From positions 62,001-126,000 of the forward strand of contig JADHVO010000008.1 of NCBI GenBank assembly GCA_016783965.1: a stretch of DNA of 64,000 nt, in the 5' to 3' direction. Below, in pieces: positions 1 to 8,252 of the stretch. The stretch comes from Alphaproteobacteria bacterium (GTDB lineage: Bacteria; Pseudomonadota; Alphaproteobacteria; Micropepsales; Micropepsaceae). The notes beneath the pieces were generated by a model. It was not told where the DNA came from. It saw only the letters and a program-made list of their open reading frames with translations, and did not search any database. Each line of letters opens with the position of its first letter. Position 1 is the stretch's first letter. Position numbers and translations under genes: made by a program.

Positions 1-224
1 CGCGGGATCATCACATCCTTTACCCGAAGTTCGCCAAAGCGGAGCAGGTTGGAGAGCATCGTCCGTTCGGCCGCGGACAGATCGGGACTGTTGCGCTCAC
101 TTTCCTCGATCGCCTCCTCGATGGTCTCGCGTATCTGGGCGGAGGAATCGCTGCCGCGCATGAACGCGGCAAGACGCGTGAAGAGCGATTGCGGTTTGTC
201 GCCGCCGTTGGTGGCGTCCACCAT
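1..224 (-). CDS. corC: CorC/HlyC-type CBS-domain protein, N-terminal part (runs off the window)
   Basis: Only the first 74 residues are visible; the gene continues beyond base 1. The visible part has the acidic, helical N-terminus of CorC/TlyC proteins, ending in a segment (ELRVKDVMIPR) that in this family leads into the paired CBS domains. CorC proteins are linked to Mg/Co efflux or membrane-associated functions. The ATG at 224 directly abuts the stop codon of ybeY, so the two are almost certainly co-translated. The ybeY-corC order is the usual alphaproteobacterial arrangement. The CBS and CorC_HlyC domains themselves cannot be checked here. Confidence 0.85.
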   Translation of the reverse strand, partial: MVDATNGGDKPQSLFTRLAAFMRGSDSSAQIRETIEEAIEESERNSPDLSAAERTMLSNLLRFGELRVKDVMIP

Positions 225-692
225 CTACGCTCCCTCCTCCGCGTAGGGATCGGCGATCCCTAGCTGAGCGAGAATTTTGGTTTCCAGTGCCTCCATGAGG
301 TTCGCCTTACGCTGCGTCACATGGTCGAAGCCCAGGAGATGCAGAACGCCGTGGATCACGAGATGCGCAGTGTGGTCGACCAGTCGCTTGTCACCGGCTC
401 TGGCTTCCTTCCCCATCACGCCATAGGCGAGCACGACGTCGCCGAGATAGTCGTCGGCCGCCGCCGGCGCCGCAGGGAAGGACAGCACGTTGGTCGCCTT
501 GCTTGTCCCCCGGAAATCATGATTGAGCGCCTTCATCTGCCTGTCGCCGGTCAGCAGGATGGTCAGCGAGGCATTGCGCGGCGCCTTCCCCGCCTTCAGT
601 GCGCGGGTGACGGCGTCGGTCACGCGCGCAGAAAGTCCGCGGACCTTGCGCCAACGGGGATCGGTAAGCTGAATCTCCAGGGAAAAACTCAC
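225..692 (-). CDS. ybeY: Endoribonuclease YbeY (16S rRNA maturation)
   Basis: This 155-residue protein carries the UPF0054 metal-binding signature HGVLHLLGFDH, whose three histidines bind the catalytic zinc. YbeY is a single-strand endoribonuclease involved in 16S rRNA 3'-end maturation and ribosome quality control. The length is normal for the family. Its ATG overlaps the phoH stop by 4 bases and its stop touches the corC start, so it sits inside the miaB-phoH-ybeY-corC operon. No oddity is seen. Confidence 0.95.
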   Translation of the reverse strand: MSFSLEIQLTDPRWRKVRGLSARVTDAVTRALKAGKAPRNASLTILLTGDRQMKALNHDFRGTSKATNVLSFPAAPAAADDYLGDVVLAYGVMGKEARAGDKRLVDHTAHLVIHGVLHLLGFDHVTQRKANLMEALETKILAQLGIADPYAEEGA

Positions 693-1681
693 GGGCCGTG
701 CTTTTGCGCGTCGACTTTATTATAGGCGGCGACGATCCGGGTGACGAGGGCGTGGCGCACCACGTCCTTTTCTGAAAAACGAGCGATTGCAGCGCCTTCC
801 ACGCCATCGAGTATGCGCAACGCATCGTTGAGGCCGTCGGCGCGGCCACCGGGAAGATCGCTTTGCGACGGGTCGCCGGTCACCACCATGCGGCTGTCTT
901 CGCCCAGGCGAGTCAGGAACATCTTCATCTGCGCCGGGGTCACGTTCTGGGCCTCGTCAAGGATGCAGAAGGCGCGCGCCAACGTGCGGCCGCGCATGAA
1001 CGCGAGCGGCGCGACCTCGATGATACCCTTTTCCATCAAGGTTTCGGTGCGTTCGCCAAGGACGTCGAACAGCGCATCGTAGAGCGGCCGCAGATAAGGA
1101 TCGACCTTCTCCTTCATATCGCCGGGCAGGAAGCCGAGGCGCTCACCGGCCTCGATCGCCGGACGCGAGAGAATCAGACGCTCAACCTGGCGCGTATGCA
1201 GCAGGTGTGCGCCAAACGCGGCGGCGAGATACGTCTTACCGGTTCCGGCGGGGCCGATGCCGAACACCAGCGGATGCGTTCGCATCAGATCAAGATAGGC
1301 GGCCTGGGCGGGCGAACGGGCCTGCGTGCGCTTGGACGTGGCGGTGCGGATTTCGGCGGAGCCGAAACTGTTGCCGACGGGGGCCGAGGCTTTCTCGTTG
1401 GCGAAGCGGATTTCGCTGTCGATGTCGGCGGTGGTTGCGTCGCCACCGCCTTCCAGACGTGCGTAGAGGGCGCGCAGCACGGACGCGGCGCGGTCGCGCA
1501 TGTCGAGTGGGCCTTCTATAGAGACGAGATTTCCGCGCGTGTCGATGCGAACGCCGAGGCGGCTCTCGACATGGACGAAGTTGCGCTCATGCCCGCCTGC
1601 CAGCGCCATCAGGAGCTTGTTGTCAGAAAACTCCAGCGTGACGCTCTCTTTCGCCGCGCGATTCTTCTTCGCGGGACTCAA
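689..1681 (-). CDS. phoH: PhoH-family ATPase (PhoH-like, YbeZ type)
   Basis: This 330-residue protein has a Walker A motif (GPAGTGKT) and a Walker B region (FCILDEAQN), the PhoH P-loop NTPase signature. Before it lies a KH-like N-terminal stretch ([15 protein letters not shown]). YbeZ-type PhoH proteins are thought to work with YbeY in RNA metabolism; the position immediately upstream of ybeY with a 4-base overlap supports that. The start overlaps the miaB stop by 4 bases. The gene is intact and of typical length. Confidence 0.93.
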   Translation of the reverse strand: MSPAKKNRAAKESVTLEFSDNKLLMALAGGHERNFVHVESRLGVRIDTRGNLVSIEGPLDMRDRAASVLRALYARLEGGGDATTADIDSEIRFANEKASAPVGNSFGSAEIRTATSKRTQARSPAQAAYLDLMRTHPLVFGIGPAGTGKTYLAAAFGAHLLHTRQVERLILSRPAIEAGERLGFLPGDMKEKVDPYLRPLYDALFDVLGERTETLMEKGIIEVAPLAFMRGRTLARAFCILDEAQNVTPAQMKMFLTRLGEDSRMVVTGDPSQSDLPGGRADGLNDALRILDGVEGAAIARFSEKDVVRHALVTRIVAAYNKVDAQKHGP

Positions 1682-3018
1682 TGCGCGAGCACCTTTTTGC
1701 GTGCAGGGACGAACGAGCCCTTGAGGCTGTTCGGGAAGACGCCGTCGACGCGGATGGAGCGGATTTCGCCGATGAGATGCGCGGCGTCGTCGACATGCAC
1801 GGACTGCAGGTATGGGCTGCGGCCGATGGCCTGGCTCGCGTGGCGGCCGGGCTTTTCGAACAGCACGTCCAGGGTGCGGCCGGCGAGCGACTGCTTGAAT
1901 CCATCCTGCTGTTCCAGCAGCAGCATGTTCAGGGTTTGCAGGCGCGCATCCTTCACCTCCTCCGGAATTTGCCTGCGCGCCGCGGCCGCCGGTGTTCCGG
2001 GGCGCGGCGAGTATTTGAACGAGAAGGCCGACGCAAAAGTCACGTCGCGAACAAGCTGGAGCGTCGCCTCGAAATCCCTGTCGGTCTCACCCGGGAAGCC
2101 GACGATGAAATCGGACGACAGCGCGAGATCGGGGCGCGCATGCCGGATGCGCCGCACCAGGTCGCGATAGTGATCGCCGGTGTGCTGGCGGTTCATCGCG
2201 TCGAGGATCTTGTTCGAGCCCGACTGCACCGGCAGATGGAGGTACGGCATCAGCGCTTCCAAATCGCCATGGGCGGCGATCAGGTCATCCGACATGTCAC
2301 GCGGATGGCTGGTGGTGTAGCGGATGCGGGCGAGGCCTTCGACGCGCGACAGGCGATCGCACAGCCGCGCCAGCGACCATGGCTTGCCGTCCGGGCCCTC
2401 GCCGTTGAAGGCATTGACGTTCTGGCCGAGCAGCGTGATCTCACGCACGCCGCGCGCCACCATACGGCGGGCTTCGTCTTCGATGGCCAGGATCGGACGC
2501 GAGTACTCGCTGCCGCGTGTATAGGGCACGACGCAGAAGGTGCAGAACTTGTCGCAACCTTCCTGCACGGTGAGGAAGGCAGTGACGCCTTCCGTCGCTA
2601 TCTCCTTCGGTAGCGCGTCGAACTTCTCGAGTGCGGGGAAGTCGGTTTCGAGCGCGTGGCCGCCCCGGCGCGCGATCTTCGCGATCATCTCGGGGAGGCG
2701 ATGATAGCTCTGTGGACCAACGACGATGTCGACCTGCGGCGCTCGCGCGATGATCTCTGCGCCCTCTGCCTGCGCGGTACAGCCGGCAACGGCGATGGTC
2801 ATCTGCCGCTCATCCTTGAGCTTCTTCAGGCGCCCGAGTTCGGAATAGACCTTCTCCGATGCCTTCTCGCGGATGTGACAGGTGTTGAGGATCACCATGT
2901 CAGCGTCTTCCGCGACCTCTGTCGGGCCGTAGCCGATCGGCGCCAGCAACTCCGCCATGCGAGCGGAATCGTAGACGTTCATCTGGCAGCCGTAGGTCTT
3001 GATGAGGAGCTTCTTCAT
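1678..3018 (-). CDS. miaB: tRNA-2-methylthio-N6-dimethylallyladenosine synthase MiaB
   Basis: This 446-residue radical-SAM methylthiotransferase adds the 2-methylthio group to i6A37 of tRNAs. The N-terminal UPF0004 domain has its three cluster cysteines ([21 protein letters not shown]). The radical-SAM motif CxxxCxxC appears as CDKFCTFC, and a TRAM-like C-terminal domain follows. It heads the visible phoH-ybeY-corC overlap chain. Spacing to the upstream acyltransferase is 18 bases, so transcription probably continues from there. Confidence 0.96.
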   Translation of the reverse strand: MKKLLIKTYGCQMNVYDSARMAELLAPIGYGPTEVAEDADMVILNTCHIREKASEKVYSELGRLKKLKDERQMTIAVAGCTAQAEGAEIIARAPQVDIVVGPQSYHRLPEMIAKIARRGGHALETDFPALEKFDALPKEIATEGVTAFLTVQEGCDKFCTFCVVPYTRGSEYSRPILAIEDEARRMVARGVREITLLGQNVNAFNGEGPDGKPWSLARLCDRLSRVEGLARIRYTTSHPRDMSDDLIAAHGDLEALMPYLHLPVQSGSNKILDAMNRQHTGDHYRDLVRRIRHARPDLALSSDFIVGFPGETDRDFEATLQLVRDVTFASAFSFKYSPRPGTPAAAARRQIPEEVKDARLQTLNMLLLEQQDGFKQSLAGRTLDVLFEKPGRHASQAIGRSPYLQSVHVDDAAHLIGEIRSIRVDGVFPNSLKGSFVPARKKVLAH

Positions 3019-3036
3019 GGGGCGCGGGGTATACCC

Positions 3037-3900
3037 TCAGGCGAGCGCTGGCGCCAGCGCGGGCGCGACCACGGGCTGTGCGGCTGGCGCTTCCGCCGGT
3101 GTGGGGCCTTGGAAACCGGCCAGTTTTCGGGTCTGACCGCGGCGAACAATGGCTTCCGCCTTCGCGGCGAGCGCCTTGCGACCCCCGACGTCGTCCACCG
3201 TCATCGGCGAGTGAAATTCGACGATCACGTCCAGCGGACCGGTAAGCAGTGCTTCAAACAAATGAGGCACCAGGTCCATATCGCCATACCAGGCATAGAG
3301 CGGCCGGTTCTCCCGTCCCATCGGAATGCCGTAGAGGCCGACATAAGCGGTGGAGACCGGTTGGACCTTCACGGCGCGGGTCCCGCCCTTGCCGTCGTCG
3401 ACGCGCGCCTCCGAGGCGCCCATCAACGCGGACTTGAACGGCAGCACCGCATTGCCGTCATTCGACGTGCCTTCGGGAAACAAAACCAGCGTGTCGCCCG
3501 CGAGCAATCGGTCACGGATCTGGTCGCGCGCCTCGCCGGTGGCCTGGCGCCGCTGGCGCTCGACGTAGACGGTGCGTTGCAGGTTCGCGAGGGTGGAGAA
3601 GAACGGCCATGTCGCGACCTCCGACTTCGCGACGAATGACAACGGCGTCAGCGCCGAGAAGATCACGATGTCGAGCCAGGAGGTGTGGTTGGCGACGATC
3701 AGCATGCCCTCATCCGTCACGGGCTTGCCGATGACGGTCATGCGGATGCCGAACAGCTTGGCCATGAAGCGGTGATAGCGCCACGGGAAGGTGCGGGCCG
3801 CCTGTCGCTTGAAGCGCACGTTCAGCATCTGGTACGGCATGAAGACAAGCGTGACGACAAGGAAGACGGCGATGATGCCGTAGGCCCGCAACGTCTGCAT
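3037..3900 (-). CDS. plsC: 1-acyl-sn-glycerol-3-phosphate acyltransferase (PlsC family)
   Basis: This 287-residue membrane-associated acyltransferase converts lysophosphatidic acid to phosphatidic acid. The catalytic HX4D motif is NHTSWLD and the glycerol-phosphate-binding motif is LFPEGTSND. An N-terminal hydrophobic helix (residues about 6-25) anchors it. The C-terminus is alanine/proline-rich and probably disordered. Its ATG shares one base with the stop of the fur-type gene (TGATG), so the two are translationally coupled. Confidence 0.9.
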   Translation of the reverse strand: MQTLRAYGIIAVFLVVTLVFMPYQMLNVRFKRQAARTFPWRYHRFMAKLFGIRMTVIGKPVTDEGMLIVANHTSWLDIVIFSALTPLSFVAKSEVATWPFFSTLANLQRTVYVERQRRQATGEARDQIRDRLLAGDTLVLFPEGTSNDGNAVLPFKSALMGASEARVDDGKGGTRAVKVQPVSTAYVGLYGIPMGRENRPLYAWYGDMDLVPHLFEALLTGPLDVIVEFHSPMTVDDVGGRKALAAKAEAIVRRGQTRKLAGFQGPTPAEAPAAQPVVAPALAPALA

Positions 3901-4319
3901 CAGCGTGGCTTCTTGCTGCCCTTCGGCACGCCGTACAACTCCAGGCGATGGTCGACGAGTTCGAAGCCGAGTTCCTCGGCGACGCGACGCTGAAGCTTCT
4001 CGATATCCTCGTTGCGGAACTCGATGACGCTGCCGGTCTGCACATCGATCAGGTGATCGTGGTGCGATTCCGGCACCTCCTCATAGCGAGAGCGGCCATC
4101 GCGGAAATCGTGGCGCTCCAGGATGCCCGCATCCTCGAACAACTTCACCGTACGATAGACGGTGGCGATGGACATGTGCGGGTCCAGCGCAGAGGCGCGC
4201 CTGTAGAGCTCTTCTGCGTCGGGGTGATCGGCGGCTTCCGACAACACGCGCGCGATGACGCGGCGCTGTTCCGTCATTCGCAAACCCTTTTCGGCGCAGA
4301 GTTTTTCGATCCGCGTCAC
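3900..4319 (-). CDS. fur: Fur-family metal-responsive repressor (Fur/Mur)
   Basis: This 139-residue regulator has an N-terminal winged helix (recognition region SIATVYRTVKLFEDAGI) and a C-terminal dimerisation and metal-binding domain with the HHDH cluster (ESHHDHLI). The paired CxxC zinc motifs of enteric Fur are absent, as in many alphaproteobacterial Fur/Mur proteins, where the ligand can be Mn as well as Fe. I cannot tell Fur from Mur by eye. It is followed by plsC with a one-base overlap and preceded, 30 bases away, by rimI. Confidence 0.9.
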   Translation of the reverse strand: MTRIEKLCAEKGLRMTEQRRVIARVLSEAADHPDAEELYRRASALDPHMSIATVYRTVKLFEDAGILERHDFRDGRSRYEEVPESHHDHLIDVQTGSVIEFRNEDIEKLQRRVAEELGFELVDHRLELYGVPKGSKKPR

Positions 4320-4349
4320 GCATATCCCCGACTGGCCATGGCGAGGATT

Positions 4350-4817
4350 TTACCCAGACGGGGTGGTTTTCCCAAGGGGCGAAAGCGGAAGATTGCTGCG
4401 GAGGATCAGGGCGTCTTCGGGGCTCGAACCAGGCCGGGCGTAGTATCCTTTGCGGCGCCCAGCTTCTGCAAAGCCGAGGCTGGTGTAGAGCGCGCGAGCG
4501 GCGGCATTGTCCAGAGCGACCTCAAGGAACATGGCCGCCGCGCCGGATTGTTGCGCCTGACTCGCAGCTTCGGTGACGAGTGCACGGCCGAGGCCGTGGC
4601 GGCGCGCGGTGGGCGTCACGGCGAGCGTGAGGATTTCCGCTTCGTCTGCTGTGGCGCGCGCGAGGATGAAACCATCGTCGGACGAAATGGCGAACGTACC
4701 TGGGATGGCGAGCAGGTCGGCAAGCGCGCGGGCATCCCACGCATCCGCGAAACAGGCAGCATGGAGCGCGGCGAGCGGCCCGAGATTGGCGTTCAGCGGC
4801 AAGCGGCGGACGCTCAT
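4350..4817 (-). CDS. rimI: Ribosomal-protein-alanine N-acetyltransferase RimI-like
   Basis: This is a 155-residue GNAT fold with the acetyl-CoA-binding loop RRHGLGRAL and a downstream ALDNAAARALYTSLGF segment typical of RimI, which acetylates the N-terminus of ribosomal protein S18. The assignment rests mainly on context: it overlaps the tsaB stop by 4 bases, and tsaB-rimI pairing is very common. Other GNAT substrates are possible. Confidence 0.85.
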   Translation of the reverse strand: MSVRRLPLNANLGPLAALHAACFADAWDARALADLLAIPGTFAISSDDGFILARATADEAEILTLAVTPTARRHGLGRALVTEAASQAQQSGAAAMFLEVALDNAAARALYTSLGFAEAGRRKGYYARPGSSPEDALILRSNLPLSPLGKTTPSG

Positions 4818-5458
4818 CGCCGCGCCGGCAGCTTGGCGTCGGGGGCGCGCAGATAGAGCGGTTTGGGCGCCACGTCCGTTGCGGGCGCATGTGCGGCCAG
4901 CTTCGCCACCCAGACCGCATCGGGCTGTGTAACCGAGGACATCCGTGCATGCGGCACAGCCATATGCACCGCGGGCGCGGCGGTGCCGGCAAGCGCGAAG
5001 TCGTCGCGGATCGACGTGAGGCGGAGCAGGGCGTCATTGAAAGTGAGGACTTCGGGCGCCGAAGCGTGCTCACCCGTGATCTCGAGATAAACCTCTCCGC
5101 GGCGAGCGTCGTGGATGGCAGCGGTGGTTTTGCAACCGGTTTCGGCCATTGCCTGCGCGGCCATCGCGGACAGCGTAGTGACGCCGACCAGCGGCTTGCC
5201 CAGGGCGATGCGCAGGCCGCGCGCGAAGGCGAGGCCGACACGCTGGCCGGTAAACGTGCCAGGGCCCGTGGTGACCGCGAGGCGATCAAGCGCGGCGAAG
5301 GAGAGCTTCGCTTCCGTCATCACCTCCTGCACCATCGGTGCGAGGCGTTCGGCGTGGCCGCGTTCCATCGGCTCGAAGCGATGCGCCAGAACTATGCCGT
5401 CGTCGAGGACAGCGACTGAGCAGGCGCCGAGCGCGGTATCGACGGCGAGCAGCTTCAC
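4814..5458 (-). CDS. tsaB: tRNA threonylcarbamoyladenosine biosynthesis protein TsaB
   Basis: This 214-residue ASKHA-fold protein starts with the family hallmark LAVDTALGACSVAV and has the TGPGTFTGQRVGLAFARGL segment. TsaB is the non-catalytic partner that scaffolds TsaD in t6A37 tRNA modification. It is coupled to rimI by an ATGA overlap. The adjacent nitroreductase stop is 2 bases upstream of its start, so these three genes appear to be one transcript. Confidence 0.93.
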   Translation of the reverse strand: MKLLAVDTALGACSVAVLDDGIVLAHRFEPMERGHAERLAPMVQEVMTEAKLSFAALDRLAVTTGPGTFTGQRVGLAFARGLRIALGKPLVGVTTLSAMAAQAMAETGCKTTAAIHDARRGEVYLEITGEHASAPEVLTFNDALLRLTSIRDDFALAGTAAPAVHMAVPHARMSSVTQPDAVWVAKLAAHAPATDVAPKPLYLRAPDAKLPARR

Positions 5459-5459
5459 G

Positions 5460-6053
5460 TCAGACGATCTTGCAGGCTTCGTCGAAGCTGAGCCGCGGGC
5501 TTCGCTCGAACACGCCGGAAGGGTCGCCGTAACCCAGGCCGCAGATGAAGTTAGACTTTACCTTGGTGCCCGCGAAGAACTCTTCGTCGACCTTGGCATT
5601 GTTGAAGCCGGACATCGGACCGCAATCGAGGCCGACGGCACGAGCTGCAATGATAAAATAGCCGCCTTGTAGCGAACCGTTGCGAAAGGCCGTGTGCTCG
5701 GCATGGCCGGGATCGGCGAACCAGGTCTTCGCCGTCTGGTCGTGCGGGAAGAGCTTGGGCAGCAATTCCGGGAACGCCACGTCGAAGCCGATGATCGCAG
5801 TGGCGGGCGCGGTCAGCACCTTTTGGCGGTTGCCCGGCGAGCAGAGCCTCGCAAGACGCTGCTTCGAGTTGTCCGTCGTGCAGAACACGATGCGGGCCGG
5901 CGAGCAGTTGGCGCTGGTCGGACCCCAGCGCATCAGATCGTAGATCGCCATCAGCATCGCCGTACTGACGGGTTTGTCCTGCCACTTGTTCTGGGTGCGG
6001 GCAGCGCGGAACAGGGTGTCCAGCGATTCGTCGTTGACGGCGTGATGATTCAT
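5460..6053 (-). CDS. Nitroreductase-family flavoprotein, RutE/HadB-like (malonic semialdehyde reductase type)
   Basis: This 197-residue protein has the nitroreductase fold signatures MRWGPTSANCSPAR near residue 50 and the glycine-rich LQGGYFIIAARAVGLDCGPMSGF segment in two parts, typical of the RutE/HadB subgroup that reduces malonic semialdehyde to 3-hydroxypropionate with FMN. No other rut genes are nearby, so a pyrimidine-degradation role is not supported by context. It is not similar to the second nitroreductase at 36801-37553 beyond the fold. Confidence 0.82.
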   Translation of the reverse strand: MNHHAVNDESLDTLFRAARTQNKWQDKPVSTAMLMAIYDLMRWGPTSANCSPARIVFCTTDNSKQRLARLCSPGNRQKVLTAPATAIIGFDVAFPELLPKLFPHDQTAKTWFADPGHAEHTAFRNGSLQGGYFIIAARAVGLDCGPMSGFNNAKVDEEFFAGTKVKSNFICGLGYGDPSGVFERSPRLSFDEACKIV

Positions 6054-6090
6054 GAGAGAACAGGCTCGGCGTTCGATTTCGCCAGCGAGC

Positions 6091-6654
6091 TTACACCGCT
6101 TCGACCGCGTTCACTTCAGGTACGTAGTGGCGCAGCATATTCTCGATGCCGTTCTTGAGCGTCATCGTGGACGAAGGACAGCCCGCACACGAACCCTGGA
6201 GGTGGAGGTAGACGATTCCGGCGCCGCCGTCGAAGCCCTTGTAGATGATATCGCCACCGTCCTGCGCCACAGCGGGGCGGACGCGGGTGTCGATCAACTC
6301 CTTGATCTGGGAGATCACCTCGGGGTCGCCGTCTTCCCCAAAGGACTGGTCGTCCGTCTCTTCGACCGAGCCGGTCATCAGCGGCAGGCCCTTGGTGAAG
6401 TGCTCCATGATGGCGCCGAGGATGGCCGGCTTCAGATGCTTCCAGTCGCCGTCGCGCCTGGTGACGGAGATGAAGTCGGAGCCGAAGAACACGCGGGAGA
6501 CGTCCGGGATCTGGAACAGCGCGGCGGCCAATGGCGAGCGCGCGCCGGCCTCGGCGGTCGGGAAGTCCGCGACATCTCCTTCGCCCATCACGGGGCGGCC
6601 AGGAAGGAATTTGAGGGTTGCCGGGTTCGGCGTCGATTCGGTCTGGATAAACAT
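6091..6654 (-). CDS. NifU-like Fe-S scaffold/carrier protein (Nfu type)
   Basis: The start was set at the ATG at 6654, because the conserved Nfu N-terminus ([19 protein letters not shown]) begins there; upstream in-frame residues do not look family-like. The 187-residue product has an N-terminal Nfu_N domain and a C-terminal NifU domain with the cluster-binding CxxC (CAGCPSS). Nfu proteins pass 4Fe-4S clusters to target enzymes. The neighbouring DUF1674/SdhAF4-like gene fits a theme of respiratory-complex assembly. Confidence 0.92.
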   Translation of the reverse strand: MFIQTESTPNPATLKFLPGRPVMGEGDVADFPTAEAGARSPLAAALFQIPDVSRVFFGSDFISVTRRDGDWKHLKPAILGAIMEHFTKGLPLMTGSVEETDDQSFGEDGDPEVISQIKELIDTRVRPAVAQDGGDIIYKGFDGGAGIVYLHLQGSCAGCPSSTMTLKNGIENMLRHYVPEVNAVEAV

Positions 6655-6719
6655 TGGGCGGTCTCCGTCGCGCTGTATGTGGACCCTCAGGCGCGGCGGA
6701 TCAAGGTTTAGGGTATCCC

Positions 6720-6944
6720 TCAGAAATCCGAAGTTATCCCATTCTTCTCCCAATCGCCGTAGCGGGTGGGTTCGGGGCCTTTTGGGCCGCCGAGTTCCGG
6801 CGGCATGTGCCGGGCGGCGCGGTGCTTGCGGCGTTCTTCGGCTTCGGCAGCGGCGCGTTCGCCCGCCTCGCGGATGCGGGCGGCGATCTCGGTCTTGGTC
6901 AGTTTCTTCGGTTTCATGTCGGGCACGGGTGGAGCATACATCAA
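6720..6944 (-). CDS. DUF1674 protein (SdhAF4-like succinate dehydrogenase assembly factor)
   Basis: This is a short protein of 74 residues (or 65 if the internal methionine at 6917 is the start). Its C-terminus carries the family hallmark [18 protein letters not shown] followed by SDF. In eukaryotes the homologous Sdh8/SDHAF4 helps assemble flavinylated SdhA. The N-terminal half is a charged helix rich in Glu and Arg. It sits divergently beside the rsmB-like gene, a frequent alphaproteobacterial neighbour. The start choice is uncertain. Confidence 0.85.
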   Translation of the reverse strand: MMYAPPVPDMKPKKLTKTEIAARIREAGERAAAEAEERRKHRAARHMPPELGGPKGPEPTRYGDWEKNGITSDF

Positions 6945-6950
6945 TGCGTC

Positions 6951-8252
6951 ATGAGCAACACGCGGAACACATCCACGGTCGCAGAAGGGTTACCGGCGCG
7001 CGCGGCGGCGTTGCAGGCGCTCGGCGATGTGCTGCGCAAGCGGCGGCCGCTGGATGTTGCGCTGGAGGCGACACTGAATCTGCCGCCACGCGATGCTGGT
7101 TTCGCACGAGCGATCGCCAGCGAGACGTTGCGGCGATTCGGGCAGATCGAGGCGCTGGTCCGACACTTCGTGCCGAAGACGCCGGCGCCGCACAAGTCGG
7201 GGCCGACGCTGGAGATCCTGTTCGCGGGGACGTGCGAGCTGCTGTTCCTGAACGTGCCAGCGCATGCGGCGGTGGATGCGGCGAACCGGCTGGCGCAGGC
7301 CGACAGCAAGGCGGTGCATTTCAAGTCGCTGATCAATGCGGTGCTGCGGCGGGTGTCGCGGGAAGGCGCAGCGATTCTAGCGGAGCAGGACGCGGCGGTG
7401 CTGAACACGCCGGACTGGCTGTGGCTGCGGTGGTCGGATGCCTATGGCGAGACCATCACGCGCAAGATCGCGGAGGCGCACGCGGTGCCGGCGCCGGTGG
7501 ACATCGTGCTGAAAGGCGACGGGCCTGCGCCAGAGGGCGAGCGGCTGTTCGGGGATGTCGTGCGGCTGTGCGAGGCCGGGCGGGTGGATGCGCTGCGGGG
7601 ATTCGACGAGGGCGCGTGGTGGGTGCAGGACGCGGCGGCGACTTTGCCGGCGCATTTGCTGGGCGCTGTGCGTGGACAGCGGGTGATCGACCTGTGCGCG
7701 GCGCCGGGCGGCAAGACGATGCAGCTCGCGGCGGCTGGCGGGGTTGTCACGTCGGTCGATCGTGAGCCGGAACGGATTGCGCGGGTGCGGGAGAACCTGG
7801 CGCGGACGAAGCTGGAGGCGACGGTGGTCGAGGCGGATGTGCGCGACTTCAGGCCGGGGGAACCGGCGCCGTTCGTGCTGCTGGATGCGCCGTGCACGGC
7901 GACGGGCACGATACGGCGGCATCCAGATCTGCCGTGGATCAAGGGCGCGTCGGACGTGACGCTGTGCGAGCAGGGCGCGAGCGAATTGCTGGATGCGGCG
8001 GCGGAGATGGTGGCGCCGGGCGGGACGCTCGTGTTTGCGGTGTGCTCGCTGGAGCCGGAGGAAGGTGTGGGCCAGGCCGACGCATTCCTTCAGCGCAACA
8101 AGCAATTCGCGCGGGCGAAGATCACGGCCCACGATGTATTCGGCATGACCGAGCTGATCAGCGCCGAGGGCGATCTGCGCACACTGCCCTGCCACCTCGC
8201 CGACAAGGGCGGGATGGATGGGTTCTTCGCGGCGCGGTTCAGGCGCTCATAG
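6951..8252 (+). CDS. rsmB: 16S rRNA (cytosine-C5) methyltransferase, RsmB/Sun-like
   Basis: The ATG at 6951 was chosen because the NusB-like N-terminal domain begins there; the open frame extends far upstream, but that part is antisense to other genes. The 433-residue product has a NusB-type RNA-binding domain (about 1-140) and a SAM-dependent m5C methyltransferase domain with [12 protein letters not shown] (SAM loop), [15 protein letters not shown] (motif IV catalytic Cys) and a later [10 protein letters not shown] (motif VI Cys). Its stop overlaps the convergent coiled-coil gene by 6 bases. Confidence 0.92.
   Translation: MSNTRNTSTVAEGLPARAAALQALGDVLRKRRPLDVALEATLNLPPRDAGFARAIASETLRRFGQIEALVRHFVPKTPAPHKSGPTLEILFAGTCELLFLNVPAHAAVDAANRLAQADSKAVHFKSLINAVLRRVSREGAAILAEQDAAVLNTPDWLWLRWSDAYGETITRKIAEAHAVPAPVDIVLKGDGPAPEGERLFGDVVRLCEAGRVDALRGFDEGAWWVQDAAATLPAHLLGAVRGQRVIDLCAAPGGKTMQLAAAGGVVTSVDREPERIARVRENLARTKLEATVVEADVRDFRPGEPAPFVLLDAPCTATGTIRRHPDLPWIKGASDVTLCEQGASELLDAAAEMVAPGGTLVFAVCSLEPEEGVGQADAFLQRNKQFARAKITAHDVFGMTELISAEGDLRTLPCHLADKGGMDGFFAARFRRS

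Noticed and set aside
6654..6950. Upstream extension of the rsmB frame
   Set aside because: It is antisense to the NifU-like and DUF1674 genes, and the conserved RsmB N-terminus begins at 6951.
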